Below the pieces are notes generated by a model. The model ran no database searches. It was given only the letters and a program-made list of their open reading frames with translations, and was not told the DNA's origin. Below, in pieces: positions 1-8,972 of a DNA stretch of 18,250 nucleotides (position 1 is its first letter; each line of letters starts with the position of its first letter). The position numbers and the translations under genes are program-made. This DNA is from Alistipes sp. Lineage in GTDB: Bacteria > Bacteroidota > Bacteroidia > Bacteroidales > Rikenellaceae. The stretch covers positions 1 through 18,250 of the forward strand of contig JAIDKM010000244.1 of assembly GCA_029051915.1 (NCBI GenBank), written 5' to 3'.

Positions 1-312
1 TCGAACCGTTCGTCGGCGATCTATACGCCCGAGCGGACCGATTTTTCGTTCGAAAGTCTCTACGACCCCGCGGCTCCTGTCGAGGAGCGCGAGTTCATTG
101 CCCGTGCCGCTCTGGGGAAGGCTCTTATTCTCAGTGCCAAGGGCGGTACCGAGGAGGCTGCCCGCGCTATCCGCACCTTCTCGTTTACCCGTACCTACCG
201 CCGTACGCTTCGCAAAGTCCGCGTCTTGAACGCGCTGCCCGTCGCCTGGCGCACGCCCGTGCTCAACTTCTACAACCGGCTGGCGTGGACGATCGCCAAA
301 AAGGGATTATGA
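1..312 (+). CDS. 3' end of an unrecognised protein (partial)
   Basis: Frame 1 is open from the window edge to the TGA at 310-312 and gives the last 103 residues of a protein whose start lies outside the window. Codon use matches the neighbouring genes, so it is probably real coding sequence. The tail is basic and ends in a block rich in Arg, Trp and Tyr (RTLRKVRVLNALPVAW, then NFYNRLAWTIAKKGL). It has no cysteine or metal motif and no clear membrane span. Such a basic, aromatic C-terminus occurs in some glycosyltransferases, but no catalytic motif is visible, so that is only a guess. The stop codon runs directly into the terminator palindrome at 312. Confidence 0.6.
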   Translation, partial: SNRSSAIYTPERTDFSFESLYDPAAPVEEREFIARAALGKALILSAKGGTEEAARAIRTFSFTRTYRRTLRKVRVLNALPVAWRTPVLNFYNRLAWTIAKKGL

Positions 313-349
313 AAGTCGAAAGGTCTGCGATCGCAGACCTTTCGACTTT
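312..349. terminator. Perfect 38-bp palindrome, bidirectional terminator
   Basis: The 38 bases form an exact dyad centred between 330 and 331. Transcribed RNA could form a 17-bp stem (5' arm AAAGTCGAAAGGTCTGC) with a GAUC tetraloop. On the plus strand the stem leads into a short T run (347-350). The hairpin overlaps the last base of the upstream stop codon and abuts the clpB stop codon at 350-352, so it fills the whole gap between two convergent genes. The same structure would form on either strand. Confidence 0.8.
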
Positions 350-2947
<2,598 letters not shown>

Positions 2948-3033
2948 GGATTCTGTGGATTTTGTTTGCTGTTTCTTGCCTTTCAAGAGCAAAAGACCTG
3001 CCACTCCGCGCATTCCGGACATCGTGTCAGTAG

Positions 3034-3074
3034 TTGGCACGTCCGGCCGACAATCCGGCATGCCGGACTGCCAA
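3034..3074. repeat. Imperfect inverted repeat in the clpB-dnaX spacer
   Basis: TTGGCACGTCCGG at 3034-3046 is matched by CCGGACTGCCAA at 3063-3074, complementary except for one extra base in the left arm. A perfect 14-bp palindrome, TCCGGCATGCCGGA (3054-3067), overlaps the right arm, so two alternative foldings exist. It lies 87 nt upstream of the clpB start and would be in the clpB leader if transcription starts further right. It could be an operator, a leader hairpin or a remnant of a dispersed intergenic repeat. Only the symmetry is seen; no function is shown. Confidence 0.4.
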
Positions 3075-3150
3075 TTTGCGGCATCGGGCGGACAGAATAG
3101 CAGACCGGACGAGTGCCGGGATTTCTACCTGCGGCCTTGCGGAGCGATAT

Positions 3151-3189
3151 TTTTAATTCTTAATTTTTTAATTCTTATTTTAATTCTTA
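3151..3189 (+). repeat. Three copies of TTTTAATTCTTA upstream of dnaX
   Basis: The 12-mer TTTTAATTCTTA occurs exactly at 3151-3162, 3166-3177 and 3178-3189, giving a 39-bp stretch of about 90% A+T in an otherwise GC-rich region. The last copy runs into the dnaX -7 motif. Such a tract could act as an UP-like element, a curved or easily melted promoter segment, or a protein-binding array. Confidence 0.6.
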
Positions 3190-3195
3190 TTTTTG
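3188..3195 (+). promoter_or_regulatory. dnaX -7 promoter motif TATTTTTG
   Basis: TATTTTTG matches the Bacteroidetes -7 consensus TAnnTTTG and is followed by CA, as in other candidates here. No good -33 TTTG is present; the A/T repeat tract occupies that place. Only 7 nt separate the motif from the dnaX ATG, so the mRNA may be leaderless or nearly so. Confidence 0.5.
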
Positions 3196-3202
3196 CACTA
3201 TT

Positions 3203-5137
3203 ATGAGCGAATTCATCGTCAGCGCACGCAAATATCGTCCTGCGACCTTTGCATCGGTCGTGGGGCAGAAGCATATTACTTCCACGCTGAAAAACGCCAT
3301 CGAGCGAGGACAGCTGGCCCATGCCTACCTCTTCTGCGGCCCTCGCGGCGTGGGCAAGACCACTTGCGCCCGCATCTTCGCCAAGGCGATCAACTGCCTC
3401 TCGCCCAACGGGGCCGAGGCTTGCAACGAGTGCGAGTCGTGCCGGTCGTTCAACGAGGGACGGTCGCTCAACATCCACGAGTTGGACGCCGCGTCGAACA
3501 ACTCCGTCGAGGATATCCGCACCCTGATCGAGCAGGTGCGCATCATCCCGCAGGTGGGTCGTTACTCGGTCTTCATCATCGACGAGGTGCACATGCTCTC
3601 GGCTGCGGCTTTCAATGCTTTTCTCAAGACACTGGAGGAGCCGCCCGCCCATGCGGTCTTCATCCTCGCCACGACCGAGAAGCACAAGATCATTCCGACG
3701 ATTCTGTCGCGCTGCCAGATCTACGACTTCAACCGCATCCGTGTCGAGGATTCGGTCGAGTACCTTAAGTATATCGCTTCCCAGGAGGGTGTCGCAGCCG
3801 ACGAGGAGTCGCTGAACCTCATCGCGCAAAAGGCCGACGGCGGCATGCGCGACGCGCTCTCCATGTTCGACAAGGCCGTGTCGTTCTGCGGCACGACGCT
3901 CGACTACCGCAACGTGGCCCGTACGCTCAACGTCCTCGACTACGACACTTATTTCGGCGTTACCGACCTTTTGCTCGCCGGCGATTACGTGCAGGCGCTC
4001 GTCGCTTTCGACGAGGTGCTCGCCAAAGGCTTTTCGGGTCAGACTTTCATGGCCGGCCTGAACCGCCACATGCGCGATCTGCTGATGGCCAAACGGCCCG
4101 AGACGCTGCGACTGATCGAAATGACGGGCACGCTGCTCGAACGATACCGGACGCAGGCGGGCGCCTGCGAGGTCGGTTTTCTGTTCGGGGCGATCGCCTG
4201 CCTGACGGAACTCGACGGTAAAATAAGGCAGTCATCCAATCAGCGACTGCTGGTCGAACTGGGCCTGATGAAAATCGCCGGGCTCGGTCAAAAAAAAAAT
4301 GACACCCTGACATCTTCCGAGGAGTATCCGCTCCCCGAATTGCCGACGGCTCCCCGGCCGGCCGCATCCCGACCTGTCGTTGCGCCCGTTGCTGCCGCTC
4401 CTGCGGCGACTCCGGCACCTGCACCGGTTCCGGCCGTGCAGCCGGCATCCGCTCCTGCGGTAGAGACTCCTGCTCCGCAAGTTCCGGTTCCCGTGGCAGA
4501 GAGCCCGAAAGCTCCGCAACCGGTGCCGAAAGGAGTGGAAACTTCCGAGTCTGTAGCTCCGGCTCCGAAAACCGTGGAGACCCCCGAACCTGCTGCTCCG
4601 GCGTCGGAAGCGTCGAAAGCAGTGCAAGCTCCGCAGCCGGCAAAATCGGCGGCCGAGCCTCGTTCTTCGCGCAAGCCTTTGATCTCGGGTGCTTCGCTGG
4701 CCGATCTGTTGGCCTCGCCCGGGCAGGCTGCGGAGCCTGAGTCCGAACCGGTCGTTGCGGCGCCGACTTCCGACATGGAGATCGTTTCGTGCGCCGAAAA
4801 GCTGGAGAGCGCCCGCGGGCGGATTCTGGAGCTCATCAAGTCGCGGCGGCCGCGCTTCGTTCCGGCGTTCGAGCGGATGAAGTTCCGCAACAATGTCATC
4901 TCGGTGAGCGTTCCGACAACGGAGTTGCACGACGAGATCGTACGTAACCGAACGGCCATGTTGATCCGGATCGCCGAGTTGGCGGGTGTCATGTGCCCCC
5001 TCCGGCTGGAGATAACGGTCAACGAGTCGATCCGGGCTTCGCGGCCGATCAAGCCGGAGGACAGGATGAAGTTCCTCACGGAGAAGAATCCCATGTTGAC
5101 GGAGCTCCGCAAGGCTCTGGATCTGGAAATGGAATAG
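3203..5137 (+). CDS. dnaX: DNA polymerase III subunits tau/gamma (DnaX)
   Basis: Encodes a 644-residue clamp-loader ATPase that loads the beta clamp and, in its long tau form, ties the loader to the polymerase and helicase. Family features are clear: the opening SARKYRPATFASVVGQ (7-22), Walker A GPRGVGKT (46-53), a zinc module with C65, C74, C77 and C80, Walker B IIDEVHML (125-132), sensor 1 ATTEK (156-160), the SRC motif with the arginine finger (169-171) and sensor 2 GGMRDAL (213-219). A collar domain runs to about 360, then a low-complexity Pro/Ala/Glu linker (about 375-490) and a tau-specific C-terminal domain (about 525-644). The length is close to that of E. coli tau. A ten-A run at codons 363-366 marks the end of the core and may yield a short gamma form. 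tyrS follows after 18 nt, suggesting cotranscription. Confidence 0.97.
   Translation: MSEFIVSARKYRPATFASVVGQKHITSTLKNAIERGQLAHAYLFCGPRGVGKTTCARIFAKAINCLSPNGAEACNECESCRSFNEGRSLNIHELDAASNNSVEDIRTLIEQVRIIPQVGRYSVFIIDEVHMLSAAAFNAFLKTLEEPPAHAVFILATTEKHKIIPTILSRCQIYDFNRIRVEDSVEYLKYIASQEGVAADEESLNLIAQKADGGMRDALSMFDKAVSFCGTTLDYRNVARTLNVLDYDTYFGVTDLLLAGDYVQALVAFDEVLAKGFSGQTFMAGLNRHMRDLLMAKRPETLRLIEMTGTLLERYRTQAGACEVGFLFGAIACLTELDGKIRQSSNQRLLVELGLMKIAGLGQKKNDTLTSSEEYPLPELPTAPRPAASRPVVAPVAAAPAATPAPAPVPAVQPASAPAVETPAPQVPVPVAESPKAPQPVPKGVETSESVAPAPKTVETPEPAAPASEASKAVQAPQPAKSAAEPRSSRKPLISGASLADLLASPGQAAEPESEPVVAAPTSDMEIVSCAEKLESARGRILELIKSRRPRFVPAFERMKFRNNVISVSVPTTELHDEIVRNRTAMLIRIAELAGVMCPLRLEITVNESIRASRPIKPEDRMKFLTEKNPMLTELRKALDLEME
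4290..4310 (+). promoter_or_regulatory. Candidate dnaX slippage site (A10) with flanking stops
   Basis: Ten consecutive A residues (4290-4299) lie in the dnaX frame, read CAA AAA AAA AAT (Q363-N366). Adding one A in the mRNA, or a -1 ribosomal shift, gives ...QKKK then TGA at 4300-4302, a 366-residue product. Losing one A, or a +1 shift, gives ...QKKMTP then TGA at 4308-4310, a 368-residue product. Both truncated forms would keep the ATPase core and collar and lose the linker and tau domain. A weak hairpin (4318-4324 with 4331-4337, one mismatch) lies 18 nt downstream, further than usual for a ribosomal stimulator, which favours transcriptional slippage. Confidence 0.55.
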
Positions 5138-5155
5138 AATGCAAAAAAGAGAAAT

Positions 5156-6451
5156 ATGGCAAAGAATTTTATCGAAGAACTCGAATGGCGCGGCATGATC
5201 CATACGATCATGCCCGGCGCCGAAGAACAGCTCAAGAAGGAGATGACGACGGCTTACCTGGGTATCGACCCCACGGCCGACTCGTTGCATATCGGCCACC
5301 TGGTCGGCGTGATGATCCTCAAGCACTTCCAGTTGTGCGGCCACCGTCCGCTGGCGCTCGTCGGCGGAGCCACCGGCATGATCGGCGATCCCTCGGGCAA
5401 GTCGCAGGAGCGCAATCTGCTCGACGAAGCGACGTTGCGGCATAATCAGGAGGCGATCAAGCGGCAGCTGGCCAAGCTCCTCGATTTCGAGTCCGACGCA
5501 CCCAACGCCGCCGTCATGGTCAACAACTACGATTGGATGAAGGAGTTTTCGTTCCTCGACTTCATTCGCGACATCGGCAAGTGCATCACCGTCAATTATA
5601 TGATGGCCAAGGATTCGGTCAAGAAGCGCTTCAGCGGCGAGGGCGACGGCATGTCGTTCACCGAGTTCACCTACCAGCTCGTGCAGGGTTACGACTTCCT
5701 GCACCTCTACCAGACGATGAATTGCAAGATCCAGCTGGGCGGCGCCGACCAGTGGGGCAACATCACCACCGGTACCGAGTTGATCCGTCGCAAGCTGGGC
5801 CCCGAGGCCGAGGCGTTCGCCATCACGTGCCCCTTGATTACCAAGGCCGACGGTACCAAGTTCGGCAAGACCGAGAGCGGCAACGTCTGGCTCGATCCGC
5901 GTTATACGTCGCCCTATAAGTTCTACCAATTCTGGTTGAACGTCAGCGACGAGGATGCCAAGCGTTACATCAGGATCTTCACATTCCTCGACCGCGAAAC
6001 CATCGAGGAGCTCGTCGCCGAACACGAGACCGCTCCCCATCTGCGCGTGTTGCAGAAGCGCCTGGCGCAGGAGATCACCACCATGATCCATTCCCGCGAG
6101 GAGTACGAAAAGGCGGTCGAGGCGTCGACGATCCTCTTCGGCGGGGCTACTTCCGAGGCGCTCCACAAGCTCGACGAAGCGACTCTTTTGCAGGTCTTCG
6201 AGGGCGTGCCGCAGTTCCGCATCGCTCGTGCCGACCTGGGGCTGCCGTTCGTCGATCTGGCGGCCGAGAGGACGCAGGTCTTCCCCTCCAAAGGCGAGTG
6301 CCGCAAGATGGTGCAGGGCGGCGGCGTGTCGCTCAACAAGGAGAAGGTCGCCGATCCGATGCGGCCCGTTACCGACGCCGATCTGATCGCCGGCAAATAC
6401 CTGCTCGTGCAGCGCGGCAAGAAGAATTACTATCTCATCATCGTCGAATAA
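5156..6451 (+). CDS. tyrS: Tyrosyl-tRNA synthetase
   Basis: Encodes a 431-residue class I aminoacyl-tRNA synthetase that charges tRNA-Tyr with tyrosine using ATP. The Rossmann catalytic domain has the HIGH motif (45-48, inside [10 protein letters not shown]), the tyrosine-pocket region YQLVQGYD (173-180), GGADQWGNI (195-203) and a KMSKS-type loop KFGKT (235-239). A C-terminal S4-like RNA-binding domain follows (about 350-412, including [14 protein letters not shown]). Length and motif order fit bacterial TyrRS of the E. coli type. The ATG lies 18 nt after the dnaX stop, behind an A-rich stretch and no Shine-Dalgarno sequence. The TAA stop shares its last A with the folB start. Confidence 0.97.
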   Translation: MAKNFIEELEWRGMIHTIMPGAEEQLKKEMTTAYLGIDPTADSLHIGHLVGVMILKHFQLCGHRPLALVGGATGMIGDPSGKSQERNLLDEATLRHNQEAIKRQLAKLLDFESDAPNAAVMVNNYDWMKEFSFLDFIRDIGKCITVNYMMAKDSVKKRFSGEGDGMSFTEFTYQLVQGYDFLHLYQTMNCKIQLGGADQWGNITTGTELIRRKLGPEAEAFAITCPLITKADGTKFGKTESGNVWLDPRYTSPYKFYQFWLNVSDEDAKRYIRIFTFLDRETIEELVAEHETAPHLRVLQKRLAQEITTMIHSREEYEKAVEASTILFGGATSEALHKLDEATLLQVFEGVPQFRIARADLGLPFVDLAAERTQVFPSKGECRKMVQGGGVSLNKEKVADPMRPVTDADLIAGKYLLVQRGKKNYYLIIVE

Positions 6452-6804
6452 TGAAGTATCGCATCGCGCTGGAGCGCATGGAGTTCCACGCGTTCCACGG
6501 CTGCTACGAGCTGGAGCGCACGGTGGGCAACCGCTTTACGGTCGATTTGGTCATCACGACCGAGTTGGGCGACGTGGCTGCCGAGGATCGCGTCGAAAAG
6601 GCGGTCAACTACCTCACGGTCTACGAGATCGTCCGTAGGCAGATGGCCATCACGCAGCATACCGTCGAGCGCGTGGCCATGAACATCATCGATGCGCTCT
6701 ACGTCGCTTTTCCGCAGATCGAACACCTCGTCTGCACGGTCTCGAAGCTCGCTCCGCCGCTCGGCGGCAAGCTCGACCGCGTGAGCGTTACGTTGGAGCA
6801 ATAA
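6451..6804 (+). CDS. folB: Dihydroneopterin aldolase FolB
   Basis: Encodes 117 residues, the usual length for FolB, which converts 7,8-dihydroneopterin to 6-hydroxymethyl-7,8-dihydropterin and glycolaldehyde in folate synthesis; the family forms an octamer. Seen motifs are the N-terminal FHAFHGCYELER (12-23) with the conserved Glu, NYLTVYEIV (53-61) with the conserved Tyr, TVERVA (71-76) with the pterin-binding Glu, and VSKLAPPLGG (97-106) with the catalytic Lys at 99. The frame is open further upstream inside tyrS, but the family start is [17 protein letters not shown] at 6451, which overlaps the tyrS stop as TAATG. This implies translational coupling and places folB last in the dnaX-tyrS-folB unit. 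Confidence 0.95.
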   Translation: MKYRIALERMEFHAFHGCYELERTVGNRFTVDLVITTELGDVAAEDRVEKAVNYLTVYEIVRRQMAITQHTVERVAMNIIDALYVAFPQIEHLVCTVSKLAPPLGGKLDRVSVTLEQ

Positions 6805-6838
6805 AAAAGCTGTCTGCATTGCGCAGACAGCTTTTTTT
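6803..6838. terminator. Bidirectional terminator between folB and fba
   Basis: GCTGTCTGC (6809-6817), a 5-nt loop, then GCAGACAGC (6823-6831) form a 9-bp stem followed by seven T residues (6832-6838). A run of A (6803-6808) on the left gives the equivalent U tract for the minus strand. It serves folB, and fba from the other side. A second weak dyad, GTCCGG (6848-6853) with CCGGAC (6871-6876), lies closer to the fba stop. Confidence 0.9.
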
Positions 6839-6887
6839 ATGCCTTCTGTCCGGGTCGGCTCCAGCCCCCTCCGGACATGCAAGGTCT

Positions 6888-7880
6888 TTAGGCTTTGCCG
6901 GCCGATCCGAGGACGTTCTCGCACTTGTGCTTGTAGAGCTTCTTCAGTTCGTCGCGGGCCGGGCCCAGGTATTTGCGGGGATCGAACTCGGCGGGCTGCT
7001 CCGTCAGTACGGTGCGTACGGCGGCGGTCATGGCCAGACGGCCGTCCGAGTCGATGTTGATCTTGCAGACGGCGCTCTTGGAGGCCTCGCGCAGCTGATC
7101 TTCGGGGATGCCGACAGCATCTTTCAGCGCACCTCCGTGCGTGTTGATGATCTTCACGTACTCCTGGGGTACCGACGACGAGCCGTGCAGGACGATGGGG
7201 AAGCCCGGGATGCGCTTTTCGATCTCCTTGAGGATGTCGAAACGCAAGGGGGGCGGAACCAGAACGCCGTCAGCGTTGCGCGTGCACTGTTCGGGCTTGA
7301 ACTTGTTGGCGCCGTGCGACGTGCCGATCGAGATGGCCAGCGAGTCTACGCCGGTCTTCTTCACGAAGTCTTCCACGTCGGCGGGGTCGGTGTAGTGCGA
7401 GTGTTCCGAGGCCACTTCGTCCTCTACGCCGGCCAATACGCCCAGCTCGCCCTCGACCGTTACGTCGTGCTGGTGAGCGTATTCCACCACTTTCTTCGTC
7501 AGCGCCACGTTCTCATCATAGGGCAGCGCCGAGCCGTCGATCATCACCGACGAGAAACCCATGTCGATGCAGTCCTTGCACAGTTCGAACGAGTTGCCGT
7601 GGTCGAGGTGCAGGACGATGGGAATGTTCTTGCCCAGTTCTTTGGCATATTCCACGGCACCCTGGGCCATGTAGCGCAGCAGCGTCTGGTTGGCGTACTT
7701 GCGTGCGCCTGCCGACACCTGCAGAATCACGGGCGACGAAGTCTCGACGCAAGCCTGGATGATGGCCTGCATCTGCTCCATGTTGTTGAAGTTGAAAGCC
7801 GGAATGGCGTAACCGCCTTCGATGGCTTTGGCGAACATCTCGCGGGTGTTCACCAGACCCAGTTCCTTGTAAGATACCAT
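6888..7880 (-). CDS. fba: Class II fructose-bisphosphate aldolase
   Basis: Encodes a 330-residue zinc-dependent aldolase that reversibly splits fructose 1,6-bisphosphate into dihydroxyacetone phosphate and glyceraldehyde 3-phosphate in glycolysis and gluconeogenesis. Seen motifs are PAFNFNNMEQ (27-36), HLDHG (91-95) with the catalytic Asp and a zinc His, VEGELGVLAG (142-151), GTSHG (186-190) with a second zinc His, LHGSSSVP (231-238) with the third, and NIDSDGR (275-281) in the phosphate-binding region. The short spacing resembles the type B (FbaA/GatY-like) class II group. A tagatose-bisphosphate aldolase of the same fold is possible but less likely, as no tagatose pathway genes lie nearby. 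It appears to be expressed from its own promoter. Confidence 0.93.
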   Translation of the reverse strand: MVSYKELGLVNTREMFAKAIEGGYAIPAFNFNNMEQMQAIIQACVETSSPVILQVSAGARKYANQTLLRYMAQGAVEYAKELGKNIPIVLHLDHGNSFELCKDCIDMGFSSVMIDGSALPYDENVALTKKVVEYAHQHDVTVEGELGVLAGVEDEVASEHSHYTDPADVEDFVKKTGVDSLAISIGTSHGANKFKPEQCTRNADGVLVPPPLRFDILKEIEKRIPGFPIVLHGSSSVPQEYVKIINTHGGALKDAVGIPEDQLREASKSAVCKINIDSDGRLAMTAAVRTVLTEQPAEFDPRKYLGPARDELKKLYKHKCENVLGSAGKA

Positions 7881-7920
7881 AATGTTATTGTTTAGCAGTG
7901 AATTGTTCTCAAAAACCGCA

Positions 7921-7928
7921 CAAATTTA
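7921..7928 (-). promoter_or_regulatory. fba -7 promoter motif TAAATTTG
   Basis: On the minus strand TAAATTTG matches TAnnTTTG and lies 40 nt upstream of the fba ATG, within an A/T-rich patch (about 7915-7955). A -33 TTTG at the usual distance is not evident; the nearest match is TTTA. It lies between ridA and fba, so fba need not depend on readthrough from ridA. Confidence 0.5.
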
Positions 7929-8013
7929 ATTAAATAATTTGAATAAAGTTCTTTTTTCGCGGGCTTTTGTGAAAAATATAACAGTTCATCCCGTTGCTCC
8001 GTCCGGAGGGGCT

Positions 8014-8388
8014 CTATTCGGTGGCTACGGCGTCGATTTCGACCAGCGCGCCCATCGGCAGGGCAGCGACTTCGAAGCAGATGCGGGCCGGCATCTCCGA
8101 GGTGAAATACTCGGCATAGACGGCGTTCATGGCCGCGAAGTCCGAGATATGTTGCAGCAGCACCGTGGTCTTCACCACGTTTTCGAAGCCGTAGCCGGCT
8201 TCGGAAAGAATGTGTCCCAGGTTGGTCAGCGATTGCCGGGTCTGGGCTTCGATGCCTTCGGCCATCTTGCCCGTGGCGCCGTCGATGGGCAGTTGTCCCG
8301 AAATGTAGAGCGTGCCGCCGGTTTCCACGGCCTGCGAATAGGGCCCCACGGCTTTGGGTGCCAGAGGCGAGGCGATGATCTTTTTCAT
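8014..8388 (-). CDS. ridA: RidA family enamine/imine deaminase
   Basis: Encodes 124 residues, typical of the RidA (YjgF/YER057c/UK114) family. Family members hydrolyse reactive 2-aminoacrylate-type enamines released by PLP enzymes such as serine/threonine dehydratase. Visible features are the opening PKAVGPYSQAV (11-21), ISGQLP (29-34), the conserved Arg102 in PARICFEVAALP (100-111) and Glu118 in VEIDAVA (116-122), the residues expected at the active-site clefts between subunits of the trimer. No threonine dehydratase gene is adjacent. It starts 32 nt from a divergent promoter motif and is 133 nt upstream of fba on the same strand. Confidence 0.92.
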   Translation of the reverse strand: MKKIIASPLAPKAVGPYSQAVETGGTLYISGQLPIDGATGKMAEGIEAQTRQSLTNLGHILSEAGYGFENVVKTTVLLQHISDFAAMNAVYAEYFTSEMPARICFEVAALPMGALVEIDAVATE

Positions 8389-8420
8389 AGTCGGATAGTG
8401 TTCGTTATCGATTCTCCAAG

Positions 8421-8428
8421 CAAAGATA
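8421..8428 (-). promoter_or_regulatory. ridA -7 promoter motif TATCTTTG
   Basis: The minus strand reads TATCTTTG, a full match to TAnnTTTG, 32 nt before the ridA ATG. It is divergent from, and only 12 bp away from, the motif for the META lipoprotein gene. No clear -33 element was found. Confidence 0.5.
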
Positions 8429-8440
8429 GGAAAATTGCCT

Positions 8441-8448
8441 TATATTTG
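8441..8448 (+). promoter_or_regulatory. META lipoprotein gene -7 promoter motif TATATTTG
   Basis: TATATTTG matches TAnnTTTG and is followed by CA. It lies 22 nt before the ATG at 8471, giving a predicted short leader. The -33 region of this promoter would overlap the ridA -7 motif on the opposite strand. Confidence 0.5.
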
Positions 8449-8470
8449 CAGCCGGATAACCGTTACCGAC

Positions 8471-8902
8471 ATGAAAAACATCGTTCGAATTCTCGCTTTG
8501 TTCTTCGCGGCGGCCGCCATGACGGCTTGCTGCCATTGCCGTGCTTACCAGAAAAAGACCCGCCGGCCGCTCACCGGTACGACGTGGCAGCTGATCCAGC
8601 TCGACGGCCGGAGCGTGCAGCCGCAGGAGGGGCGGTTTTCGTTGACGCTTTCGGCCGATGACGGACGCTTCACGGGCGTCGGTTCCTGCAATCGCTTGAT
8701 GGGCAGTTTCGAAACCGCTGCGTCGCGGGCGTTGAAGTTCGGACGGGTCGGCTCGACCCGCATGGGGTGCCCCGATCCCGAGTTGGAGTGGCAGTTCGTC
8801 CGGGCGCTCGAAGCGACTACCCATTACGACATGGACGGGCCGATGTTGCTGTTGCTCTCGGACGGCGAGCTGCGGGCCGTTTTCCAGGCCGTCGCCGAGT
8901 AA
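8471..8902 (+). CDS. META domain lipoprotein (HslJ-like)
   Basis: Encodes 143 residues. The N-terminus MKNIVRILALFFAAAAMTAC is a lipoprotein signal peptide with lipobox MTAC and lipidated Cys20, so the mature protein is probably membrane-anchored in the envelope. The rest is one META domain (about 34-140), recognisable from GTTWQLIQLDG (36-46), FTGVGSCNRLMGSF (67-80), the STRMGCPDPE stretch (95-104) and a final LLLLSDG turn (127-133). HslJ, the E. coli relative, is linked to novobiocin resistance, but most META proteins have no known biochemical role. The ORF is open upstream to 8435, but that segment overlaps the promoter and would displace the signal peptide. It appears monocistronic and is followed by a terminator. 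Confidence 0.88.
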   Translation: MKNIVRILALFFAAAAMTACCHCRAYQKKTRRPLTGTTWQLIQLDGRSVQPQEGRFSLTLSADDGRFTGVGSCNRLMGSFETAASRALKFGRVGSTRMGCPDPELEWQFVRALEATTHYDMDGPMLLLLSDGELRAVFQAVAE

Positions 8903-8921
8903 GTGCCGCACATGTCATTAT

Positions 8922-8954
8922 AAAAGCCGTCTCCCCGAAAGGAGACGGCTTTTT
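8922..8954. terminator. Bidirectional terminator between the META gene and mdh
   Basis: GCCGTCTCC (8926-8934), loop CCGAAA, and GGAGACGGC (8941-8949) form a 9-bp stem flanked by AAAA on the left and TTTTT (8950-8954) on the right. It ends the META gene transcript on the plus strand and the mdh operon on the minus strand. Confidence 0.9.
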
Positions 8955-8972
8955 CGTGTGCTTTCCGCACGT

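Noticed and set aside
2948..3061. N-terminal extension of ClpB using the upstream ATG at 3061
   Set aside because: The extra 38 residues do not resemble the family, and the segment overlaps the dyad region; the conserved ClpB start fits the ATG at 2947.
3125..4069. Minus-strand frame of 314 codons overlapping the start of dnaX
   Set aside because: It is antisense to the conserved ATPase core of dnaX, crosses the A/T repeat tract and shows no domain signature.
4370..4680. Low-complexity Pro/Ala-rich stretch in dnaX as a possible insertion or separate repeat element
   Set aside because: It stays in frame and sits where tau proteins normally have a flexible linker; the repeats are degenerate and explained by the protein composition.
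7960..8013. Terminator after ridA on the minus strand
   Set aside because: The only dyad (CTCCG/CGGAG near 7997-8008) has a 2-nt loop and no adjacent U run on the minus strand, so it is too weak to call.
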